Both the position numbers and the translations under genes were made by a program. Of a DNA stretch of 36,853 nt, positions 30,950 to 36,853 are shown in pieces (the first letter of the stretch is position 1; each line of letters begins with the position of its first letter). Source of the DNA: an uncultured Eubacteriales bacterium (GTDB taxonomy: Bacteria > Bacillota > Clostridia > Oscillospirales > Acutalibacteraceae); assembly GCA_934486915.1 (NCBI GenBank), contig CAKSRC010000010.1, forward strand, positions 1 through 36,853, in the 5' to 3' direction. Below the pieces are notes generated by a model, which was not told the origin of the DNA, ran no database searches, and was given only the letters and a program-made list of their open reading frames with translations.

Positions 30950-32293
30950 TTAATTGTATGTTTTAAATTTATTTATAACATCATTCTCGTCAATAGATAA
31001 AGTATCATCTTGAGAAATCAGTGCTAGATAAGATTGCTGATCATTTGTTTTAAGTATCCTATACTCGTTATTTTCGATTAAAGCCTTGCCCAAATTAGCA
31101 GTTGGAATAGCTCTTATTGAAAGGAGTACATTATTATCATGATTTGAATTATTTTTGTCTGTAATTAATTTATTAAATTTTAAAATACCGTCATCGAGGC
31201 TTATGGTAACCTTACCTTCCCATTCTTTTGGGAAAGTAAATACATATTTATCTTTTGTGTTGATTATAGTATTTAATATTTCTTTTGATGAGTTATCACT
31301 TGGATTATACTTAACCCATGTGGATGCACACAAGGGGGATTCTATGTCAGGCGTATAGCCAGGTATATTGTATTGGGTAGGTATTTCTACAATACCGTCA
31401 TTATCTATATCCATAGATAGTGCATTGCCATACTTAATAAATGGTGAAATGCTTGATCCGTCCTTATGGTATAAGGGGTTTTTTAGCTGCTTTTGCTGGC
31501 AGTCCCAATAGATAAATTCAGTAGATGTTTTGTTTCCATTGAGGGTTTCATCAACGAATATTCCCAAAGTGGATTCATCGGCCTTGCCAAGTTTTATCGC
31601 TTGGCAGCCAATAGCATCGGTATTCATGTCGACACTGCCTATAGTGTCGATTGACTGTTTTTGATCATTGAATTTGATAAGCCTTGCCTGCGCAGGCGAA
31701 TCTGCGGAATTTAAGGTTAGAAGCAGTATTTCATCACCTACTTCGTCATCTAAGTCGGCAACTATAAAGTCGTTATATTTGTCGATAAGATTTATAGCGT
31801 GCATATCACATCCGTCATAAGAATATGCATTTATAATATTGTCGGTATTTTTAAAAGATGTCCATCCGACTATAATTTCCTTTTTGTTGTCTTTATTGAT
31901 ATCTCCAAAGCATATTTTATCAACATCATTACCTTGATTCTTTAATACTGTCATAACTCTCCAGCTATCAGCCATTTTTTCCATTATCATAATGTTGGTG
32001 CCGGACTTTTTATCATCATTTTCCGAATAAAAAGCAAGAGCCTGCTCTCTTTCGTCATTTAAAAGATTGGTTATTATAACAGGAAAACGATATTCACCGC
32101 TTTTAGGGTATTTAAGGGTAATATTTTGACCTGCTTCCTTGTAAAGAAGCTTTTGAACTTCGGCTTTTTCCCCGGTAGCCTTTGGGGGATGCATTAAACT
32201 TTTTGTATCGAACGATCCATTTGCACATCCAAAGAAAAACGTAGGAACAATAAAAATCAACACAAGAAAAATAAAATTACTTTTAATTTTCAA
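30950..32293 (-). CDS. lipoprotein with Asp-rich FG-GAP/VCBS-like repeats
   Basis: The 447-residue product starts with a lipoprotein signal peptide, hydrophobic up to a lipobox-like FFFGC with Cys-23 as the lipidated residue. The mature part contains calcium-loop-like segments in repeated beta units: DINKDNKKEII near residue 131, DLDDEVGDEIL near 180 and DIDNDGIVEIP near 295, the style of FG-GAP/VCBS beta-propellers. No enzymatic motif was seen. The TTG start follows AAGGTGG and overlaps the trmB stop by 11 bases. It precedes a response regulator and kinase by 11 bases, which suggests a sensing or envelope-monitoring role (inference). Confidence 0.85.
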   Translation of the reverse strand: MKIKSNFIFLVLIFIVPTFFFGCANGSFDTKSLMHPPKATGEKAEVQKLLYKEAGQNITLKYPKSGEYRFPVIITNLLNDEREQALAFYSENDDKKSGTNIMIMEKMADSWRVMTVLKNQGNDVDKICFGDINKDNKKEIIVGWTSFKNTDNIINAYSYDGCDMHAINLIDKYNDFIVADLDDEVGDEILLLTLNSADSPAQARLIKFNDQKQSIDTIGSVDMNTDAIGCQAIKLGKADESTLGIFVDETLNGNKTSTEFIYWDCQQKQLKNPLYHKDGSSISPFIKYGNALSMDIDNDGIVEIPTQYNIPGYTPDIESPLCASTWVKYNPSDNSSKEILNTIINTKDKYVFTFPKEWEGKVTISLDDGILKFNKLITDKNNSNHDNNVLLSIRAIPTANLGKALIENNEYRILKTNDQQSYLALISQDDTLSIDENDVINKFKTYN

Positions 32294-32966
32294 TTTTTTG
32301 TGCCACCTTATTATTAAGTTTAGCTATTAAGAATTTGATATTTATTCCTTGCTTCATGAACATTTTTTCATGCTCTGTCAAGACATTTTCCTTAATATTT
32401 TCACTATGAAGGTCATATGTTTTATAAACGATATCAAACCCACTGTTTTGAAAGTACTCTATACTTTCGTTAAATAGATTATCATCATCAGTTTTAAAAT
32501 ATATTTCACCGTTTTCTTTTAGAAAAACTTTGTACTTTTCCAGTTTGTTTGGAAAAGTAAGGCGTCTTTTTTTGTGCTTAGCCTTAGGCCAAGGATTACA
32601 AAAACTTATATATATACGATCGACGATGTCGTTTTCATCCATCATTTCATCGATTTTGTCGATATTATGGGCCACAAGAGCAATGTTATCTACTGTCATA
32701 TTGGCCTCTTGGAATTCCCTTTCGATATTTCTTCTTGCACAACCTAAAACATCATAACTTATATCAATAGCAATATAATTTATTTCGCTATGGTCTTTTG
32801 CTATTTTAGAAATAAAGTCTCCTTTACCGCATCCAAGTTCAAGATGAATTGGGGCGTCTTTTTTAAATAAAGAACTCCACTTGCCTTTATATTGACAAGC
32901 ATTATTTGTAAAATATGGGCATACTTCCAATTCAGGTCTTGCCCATTTTTTGGTTCGCATCCGCAA
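32283..32966 (-). CDS. trmB: tRNA (guanine-N7-)-methyltransferase
   Basis: The 227-residue enzyme makes m7G46 in tRNA. The SAM site is HLELGCGKGDFI at residues 41-52, and the family motif NPWPKAKHKKRRL is at 124-136; ETYFKTDD-like IYFKTDDDNLF follows. I chose the TTG at 32966, which restores the conserved MRMR start and lies 8 bases after GGAGTG; the ATG two codons later is too far from that site. It is the first gene of the minus-strand operon that runs to prmC. Confidence 0.95.
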   Translation of the reverse strand: MRMRTKKWARPELEVCPYFTNNACQYKGKWSSLFKKDAPIHLELGCGKGDFISKIAKDHSEINYIAIDISYDVLGCARRNIEREFQEANMTVDNIALVAHNIDKIDEMMDENDIVDRIYISFCNPWPKAKHKKRRLTFPNKLEKYKVFLKENGEIYFKTDDDNLFNESIEYFQNSGFDIVYKTYDLHSENIKENVLTEHEKMFMKQGINIKFLIAKLNNKVAQKIEN

Positions 32967-33010
32967 AATTCACACACTCCAAATAGTTTTATAAAAAATC
33001 CAATAATATA

Positions 33011-33038
33011 ATAATACCAAATTTTCAAAAAAAGACAA
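33011..33038 (-). promoter_or_regulatory. candidate promoter of the trmB operon
   Basis: On the minus strand TTGTCT (33033-33038) and TATTAT (33011-33016) are 16 bases apart, with TGG before the -10 giving an extended element. The start codon lies 44 bases downstream. The AGACA/TGTCT hairpin with a T run that overlaps the -35 may be incidental. Confidence 0.5.
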
Positions 33039-33230
33039 GATGTCTAAGCTCAATTATTTTTTATTGTATCACTTTGTATAATTTAATACTGCGATATGTG
33101 GTAAAATGGTAGAATTATGCATTAAAATATTGAATTTACATATAAAATATATTCCTTAATTATCTTAGTTTTTTTATTTTGAAAATTTAAATAATATATT
33201 TATACTCAAAAAATAAAAGGAGTGAATAAA

Positions 33231-33386
33231 TTGAAAAATAAAAAATCCAAGGATAAAAAGCCTGATAAAATCACTTTGCCTATAACCTATCCAAATGAAA
33301 GATATCCCGAGACAAATATAGCAAAACCGTCGGATAAAAACGTGGAAATAGCCAAAGAGTGGGTAGATGACGGTTCAAGGTTATAG
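33231..33386 (+). CDS. small charged protein, 51 aa, unknown
   Basis: A TTG 8 bases after AAAGGAG opens a 51-codon frame closed by a terminator, so a single-gene unit is likely. The N-terminus is very Lys-rich (MKNKKSKDKKPDK), the middle has ITYPNERYPETNIAKPS, and the end is VEIAKEWVDDGSRL. The ending resembles small clostridial proteins (DUF3787-type, some linked to spores) that share an AKEWVD-like stretch, but I cannot confirm membership. No membrane or metal-binding features. The upstream 260 bases are very AT-rich and hold no other gene. Confidence 0.65.
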   Translation: MKNKKSKDKKPDKITLPITYPNERYPETNIAKPSDKNVEIAKEWVDDGSRL

Positions 33387-33397
33387 GTTATAGATAT

Positions 33398-33446
33398 ACT
33401 AGTCTGGAGATTTCATAAAAACTTCAGACTGGTTTTTATTTTTTTC
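33398..33446 (+). terminator. terminator after the 51-aa gene, overlapping the dusB 3' end
   Basis: ACTAGTCTGGAG (33398-33409) pairs with CTTCAGACTGGT (33422-33433) with two G-U pairs, followed by TTTTATTTTTTTC. The left arm and loop lie in the last codons of dusB on the other strand. Confidence 0.8.
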
Positions 33447-34397
33447 ATAAATTCGTCTTGTAAGGTTTATAAGTTCTTCAAAAGAGGTTAGATATCCTGC
33501 CTCGTTTCTAAACGCCGCGGCACCGTTTAGACCCTTTATATACCACGCAACGTGTTTTCTTGCCTCCAACATACCGTGTTTTTCGCCCTTATATTTACAA
33601 AGCAATTGTATATGCTTTAGCATTACATCTATTATTTGGCTAACGGTAGGTTTTGGGATTATTCTTCCATGATTTAAGTAGGCGTTAAGTCTTGAAAATA
33701 TAAATGGATTGCCAAGGGCGGCACGTCCTACCATAATCATATCGCAGCCTGTGGTTTCGAGCATTTGAACTGCGGATTGTTCATCGATGATGTCACCGTT
33801 TCCTATTACGGGTATAGAAAGCTCTTTTTTTATTTTGGTGATTATGTCAAGGTCTATTCCTTTTTGATACATTTCTTCCCTTGTTCTTGCATGAACCGCC
33901 ACAGCACTTGCACCGTTTTCTTCACATATTTTAGCAACCTCGACAGCATTTATATTGGAGTTGTCCCAACCCTTTCTTATTTTGACGGTAACGGGGATAT
34001 CCACTGCATCTTTTACGGCTTTCACGATTTCGCCGCAAAGCTTAGGGTCTTTCATTAATGCAGAGCCGCAGCCGTTTGAGCAAACCTTTGGGACAGGACA
34101 TCCCATATTGATGTCTATCATATCAGGATTGTATTTCATGATTTCTTTTGCGGCAAATGCCATAGTTTGAGGTTCATTTCCAAAAAGTTGGGCTGCGAAT
34201 GGGGTACTTGATTTAGTATTTTCTAAAAGTTCATTTGTATTTTTATTTTGATACATAACTCCCTTTGAGCTTACCATTTCGCTTACGGTATATGCGCTGC
34301 CGAAATCGGCGCATATTTCTCTAAAAGCCCTGTCCGCAGCCGAAGCCATTGGAGCCAATGCTACATATCCATTTATTTCTAAATTTCCTATTTTCAT
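33399..34397 (-). CDS. dusB: tRNA-dihydrouridine synthase, DusB type
   Basis: The 332-residue flavoenzyme reduces uridines in tRNA. The TIM-barrel opens with LEINGYVALAPMASAADRAF. The catalytic cysteine is Cys-100 in DINMGCPVPKV, and FMN-contact segments VTVKIRKGWD, AVHARTREEMY, VIGNGDI and DMIMVGRAALGNP follow. It lies alone on the minus strand beside greA-lysS, an arrangement seen in other clostridia. A structured, possibly transcribed region precedes it. Confidence 0.95.
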   Translation of the reverse strand: MKIGNLEINGYVALAPMASAADRAFREICADFGSAYTVSEMVSSKGVMYQNKNTNELLENTKSSTPFAAQLFGNEPQTMAFAAKEIMKYNPDMIDINMGCPVPKVCSNGCGSALMKDPKLCGEIVKAVKDAVDIPVTVKIRKGWDNSNINAVEVAKICEENGASAVAVHARTREEMYQKGIDLDIITKIKKELSIPVIGNGDIIDEQSAVQMLETTGCDMIMVGRAALGNPFIFSRLNAYLNHGRIIPKPTVSQIIDVMLKHIQLLCKYKGEKHGMLEARKHVAWYIKGLNGAAAFRNEAGYLTSFEELINLTRRIYEKNKNQSEVFMKSPD

Positions 34398-34440
34398 ATT
34401 ATTATTAATTAAACCTACTTTCTAATGGAAAATAATATAA

Positions 34441-34449
34441 TTATAGCAC
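34441..34449 (-). promoter_or_regulatory. candidate extended -10 promoter for dusB
   Basis: On the minus strand TGCTATAAT has a perfect TATAAT (34441-34446) with the TG extension. No -35 is seen at the right distance. The dusB start codon is 44 bases downstream. Confidence 0.45.
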
Positions 34450-34461
34450 AGATATATTCCC

Positions 34462-34567
34462 CCCTCCTCTTAGAAGGTGGGATTTTGAGGGGTTGATGCC
34501 TCTTTGCACTGATTGCGCAGTCTGTTGCAACCTCTGCTTCTTGCAAGTAAAGCAGAGCATTGCTCCG
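34462..34567 (-). ncRNA. structured region upstream of dusB, possible leader or small RNA
   Basis: This part of the 393-base gap between dusB and greA is much richer in G+C than its flanks and holds three consecutive hairpins. GCAA-c-CTCTGCTT (34527-34539) pairs with AAGCAGAG-ca-TTGC (34550-34563); ACTG (34508-34511) pairs with CAGT (34518-34521); CCCCTC (34462-34467) pairs with GAGGGG (34488-34493). A minus-strand promoter at 34574-34602 would start a transcript near 34567, right at the first hairpin. I do not recognise a known RNA family. A relic of an insertion-sequence end or an intergenic repeat is the alternative. Confidence 0.4.
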
Positions 34568-34573
34568 ATTTAA

Positions 34574-34602
34574 ATGATACCATTTAAGCTTAGTTTTGTC
34601 TA
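34574..34602 (-). promoter_or_regulatory. candidate promoter reading into the structured region before dusB
   Basis: On the minus strand TAGACA (34597-34602) and TATCAT (34574-34579) are 17 bases apart, each five of six to consensus, and TGG before the -10 gives an extended element. Confidence 0.5.
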
Positions 34603-34713
34603 TGAAACAAGGGTTATACTATGGATATGGGAGTGCTATTGAAATTTAAGAATATGTTTTTTGAATTATTTTAAAATAAAGTTTAATTTTTATGTGAAAA
34701 TCGGGTGAAAACC

Positions 34714-34742
34714 TTGACAGAAATGTGGGTTTTGACTATAAT
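34714..34742 (+). promoter_or_regulatory. consensus sigma-A promoter of greA-lysS
   Basis: TTGACA (34714-34719) and TATAAT (34737-34742) are exactly 17 bases apart, a perfect vegetative promoter 48 bases before the greA start codon. Confidence 0.92.
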
Positions 34743-34790
34743 ACTATTATTGTCTTGTGAAATATATTCGCTAAAGGGTGGTTTTAATAT

Positions 34791-35264
34791 ATGTCTAAAC
34801 AAGTTTTTTTAACAAATGAAGGTCTTAAGAAATTAGAAGAAGAATTAAATGAGTTAAAAACGGTTAAGAGAAAGGAAATAGCTGAAAAGATTAAAGTTGC
34901 ATTGTCTTTTGGAGATTTATCCGAAAACAGTGAGTATGACGAAGCTAAAAATGATCAGGCTATTCTTGAATCGAGGATTATGTCGATTGAAGCAATGCTT
35001 AAAAACGTTTCTATAATCAATGAAAGTGATCTTGATACAGGAAGTATATTTGTTGGATCTAAGATTAAAATTCGTGATGTCGAATTTGATGAGGTAAATG
35101 ATTATAGAATAGTAGGCTCAAACGAGGCTGATCCGGATTCAGGACTTATATCGGATGAATCTCCGATAGGTGCGGCTCTATTGGGTCATAAAGTCGGCGA
35201 TATGGTGCAGGTTGAAGCACCGGCAGGAGTTATTGAGTTTGAAGTACTGGGGATATCCAGATAA
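34791..35264 (+). CDS. greA: transcription elongation factor GreA
   Basis: The 157-residue protein rescues backtracked RNA polymerase by stimulating transcript cleavage. The N-terminal coiled coil carries the catalytic acidic tip GDLSENSEYDEAK (Asp-42, Glu-45), and the FKBP-like C-terminal domain has IRDVEFDEVNDYRIVG and SPIGAALLGHKVGD. The weak site is AAAGGGTGG. A hairpin with a short T run separates it from lysS. Confidence 0.97.
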   Translation: MSKQVFLTNEGLKKLEEELNELKTVKRKEIAEKIKVALSFGDLSENSEYDEAKNDQAILESRIMSIEAMLKNVSIINESDLDTGSIFVGSKIKIRDVEFDEVNDYRIVGSNEADPDSGLISDESPIGAALLGHKVGDMVQVEAPAGVIEFEVLGISR

Positions 35265-35277
35265 AATTATATTGCGT

Positions 35278-35312
35278 GACGGGCAGGATTTTTTAACTCT
35301 GTCCGTCTTTTA
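35278..35312 (+). terminator. hairpin with short T run between greA and lysS
   Basis: GACGGGCAG (35278-35286) pairs with CTGTCCGTC (35299-35307) with one G-U, followed by TTTT. With so short a T run and no promoter seen before lysS, partial termination that sets the greA:lysS ratio is likely. Confidence 0.6.
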
Positions 35313-35335
35313 AATGAACCAAAGGGGAAGTAGAA

Positions 35336-36844
35336 ATGAGCAACATTAAAAAGGAAAATCAAGAGATTGAAAGTCAAGAAAGTTTAAGTGAACTTTTGAA
35401 AATAAGAAGAGATAAGCTTGCATCTTTACAAGCACAAGGGGAAGATCCCTTTGAAATTACTGTGTGCGATAGAGATGCTTTTGCAAAAGAGATAGAAGAT
35501 AATTTTGAAAGCTTTGAAAATAAAGATGTTTGCCTTGCAGGAAGAATTATGAGATTTAGAGATATGGGCAAGGCAGCTTTTATGGATATATATGATAAAA
35601 GCGGGAAAATGCAAATATATTTAAAGATCGATGATTTGGGAGAAGAATCATACCAAAAGGTCACAAAGTTGGATATAGGTGATATTGTTGCCGTAAAGGG
35701 TTTTGTATTTAAAACCAAGAGAGGTCAAATATCAGTTCATGCAAAAGAGGTTACTCTTCTTGCAAAATCTTTGTTGCCACTTCCTGAGAAATTCCACGGG
35801 CTTAAAGATACAGATCTTAGATATCGCCAAAGATATGTTGACCTTATCATGAATCCCGAAGTTAAAGATGCTTTTATAAAGCGCAGTATTATAATCAAAA
35901 CAATAAGAAATCATCTTGATAATTTAGGATATATAGAGGTTGAAACTCCGGTATTAAATACAATTCCGGGCGGAGCTGCAGCAAGACCGTTTATAACTCA
36001 CCACAATACATTGGGATTGGATTTATATCTAAGAATAGCACCTGAACTTTACTTAAAACGTCTTATAGTAGGTGGTATGGAAAAGGTTTATGAGATTGGC
36101 CGTCTATTTAGAAATGAGGGTATGTCCGTTAAGCATAATCCTGAGTTTACAACAATAGAGCTTTATGAAGCTTACACCGACTATAACGGTATGATGGATT
36201 TAACCGAGGATTTAATCAACGAATGCGCAAAAGCTGTATGCGGAAGCGACAAAATTACGTATCAAGGCGAAGAAATCGACCTTTCCAAACCGTTTAGAAG
36301 AATGACTATGATAGACTCTGTCGAAAAGTACGCAGGCGTAAACTTCGGCGAATTTATGGGAGATACCGAGAAAGCAAAAGAGTATGCTGATAAATTCCAT
36401 ATTGAATATCAAAAACATCACACTTGGGGAGATATCTTAAACCTATTCTTTGAAGAAAAGGTTGAAGAAAACCTAGTTCAACCTACATTTATATACGATT
36501 ACCCGGTAGAAGTATCACCTTTGACCAAAAGGAAAAAGGGTGTGCCGGAACTTGTAGAGAGATTTGAATTGTTTGTCACAAGAAGAGAGTTAGCTAATGC
36601 TTACTCAGAGCTTAATGATCCTATCGATCAAAGAGAAAGATTTATGCATCAAGTAGCATTAAGAGATGCGGGCGATGACGAGGCAAATATGTTAGATGAA
36701 GACTTCTTGACTGCTCTTGAATATGGTATGGCACCGACAGGCGGAATGGGAATGGGAATTGATAGGCTTGTAATGCTTCTTACTGACAGCGCTTCTATTA
36801 GAGATGTAATCATTTTCCCGACAATGAAACCATTAGATAAGTAA
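35336..36844 (+). CDS. lysS: lysyl-tRNA synthetase, class II
   Basis: The 502-residue enzyme charges tRNA-Lys. An N-terminal OB-fold anticodon-binding domain (CLAGRIMRFRDMGKAAFMDI) precedes the class II catalytic core: motif 1 around NTIPGGAAARPF, motif 2 YEIGRLFRNEGMSVKHNPEF, and motif 3 GMGMGIDRLVMLLT near the C-terminus. The complete gene ends 9 bases before the window edge. The ribosome binding site is AAAGGGG. Cotranscription with greA is likely. Confidence 0.98.
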   Translation: MSNIKKENQEIESQESLSELLKIRRDKLASLQAQGEDPFEITVCDRDAFAKEIEDNFESFENKDVCLAGRIMRFRDMGKAAFMDIYDKSGKMQIYLKIDDLGEESYQKVTKLDIGDIVAVKGFVFKTKRGQISVHAKEVTLLAKSLLPLPEKFHGLKDTDLRYRQRYVDLIMNPEVKDAFIKRSIIIKTIRNHLDNLGYIEVETPVLNTIPGGAAARPFITHHNTLGLDLYLRIAPELYLKRLIVGGMEKVYEIGRLFRNEGMSVKHNPEFTTIELYEAYTDYNGMMDLTEDLINECAKAVCGSDKITYQGEEIDLSKPFRRMTMIDSVEKYAGVNFGEFMGDTEKAKEYADKFHIEYQKHHTWGDILNLFFEEKVEENLVQPTFIYDYPVEVSPLTKRKKGVPELVERFELFVTRRELANAYSELNDPIDQRERFMHQVALRDAGDDEANMLDEDFLTALEYGMAPTGGMGMGIDRLVMLLTDSASIRDVIIFPTMKPLDK

Positions 36845-36853
36845 AAGTTTTGT

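Noticed and set aside
34621..34674. 17-codon frame between dusB and greA (MDMGVLLKFKNMFFELF)
   Set aside because: Too short and with only a weak AAGGG upstream; no terminator or other support.
1..36853. CRISPR array, insertion sequence, prophage or integrase
   Set aside because: No regularly spaced repeats and no transposase, integrase or phage structural genes were seen on either strand.

Overview
The window comes from a low-G+C Firmicute, most probably an anaerobic member of the Clostridia. The evidence is strong AGGAGG ribosome binding sites with many GTG and TTG starts, the zinc (C+) forms of S14, S4, L24, L36 and adenylate kinase, a KOW-domain protein between map and infA, a DUF3343/cysteine desulfurase pair, a class D-type sortase and the gene order dusB-greA-lysS. 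I cannot name the genus.

Layout. (1) 1-950: an elongator tRNA-Met on the minus strand with a consensus promoter, a 52-residue Cys-rich protein on the minus strand, and two tandem ribbon-helix-helix (RHH) DNA-binding proteins on the plus strand. A perfect 16-bp palindrome lies between the divergent small genes. (2) 950-16770: the complete S10-spc-alpha superoperon, 32 genes from rpsJ to rplQ, including secY, adk, map, infA and rpoA. It has its own promoter and a structured leader that looks like a transcription attenuator, and it ends at a terminator. No str-operon genes precede it, and no ecf/truA/rplM/rpsI genes follow. (3) 16770-19450: a 49-residue Asn/Gly/Cys-rich peptide gene faces a three-gene minus-strand operon (exported candidate sortase substrate, sortase, four-helix membrane protein) across a shared bidirectional terminator. 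(4) 19527-24660: an unrecognised 1040-residue Lys-rich coiled-coil protein runs into ispF, then a DUF3343 protein whose start codon lies in a long RNA hairpin, then a class V cysteine desulfurase-like enzyme. (5) 24677-26963: cdaA-cdaR, the c-di-AMP synthase pair, without glmM. (6) 26945-33038: a minus-strand operon trmB, lipoprotein, response regulator, histidine kinase, DUF1385 protein, prmC. (7) 33231-36844: a small basic protein, dusB on the minus strand behind a structured upstream region, and greA-lysS on the plus strand.

Regions 2, 6 and 7 are mainly core translation and information processing: ribosome assembly, the Sec channel, RNA polymerase alpha, tRNA and release-factor modification, lysyl-tRNA synthesis and transcript cleavage. 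Cell-envelope functions are interleaved: the sortase module, c-di-AMP signalling, and a lipoprotein with a two-component system. The least explained items are the 1040-residue protein, the sortase module, the RNA structures before rpsJ, rplB, the DUF3343 gene and dusB, and the very small Cys-rich proteins. All assignments come from reading sequence; no database search was made.
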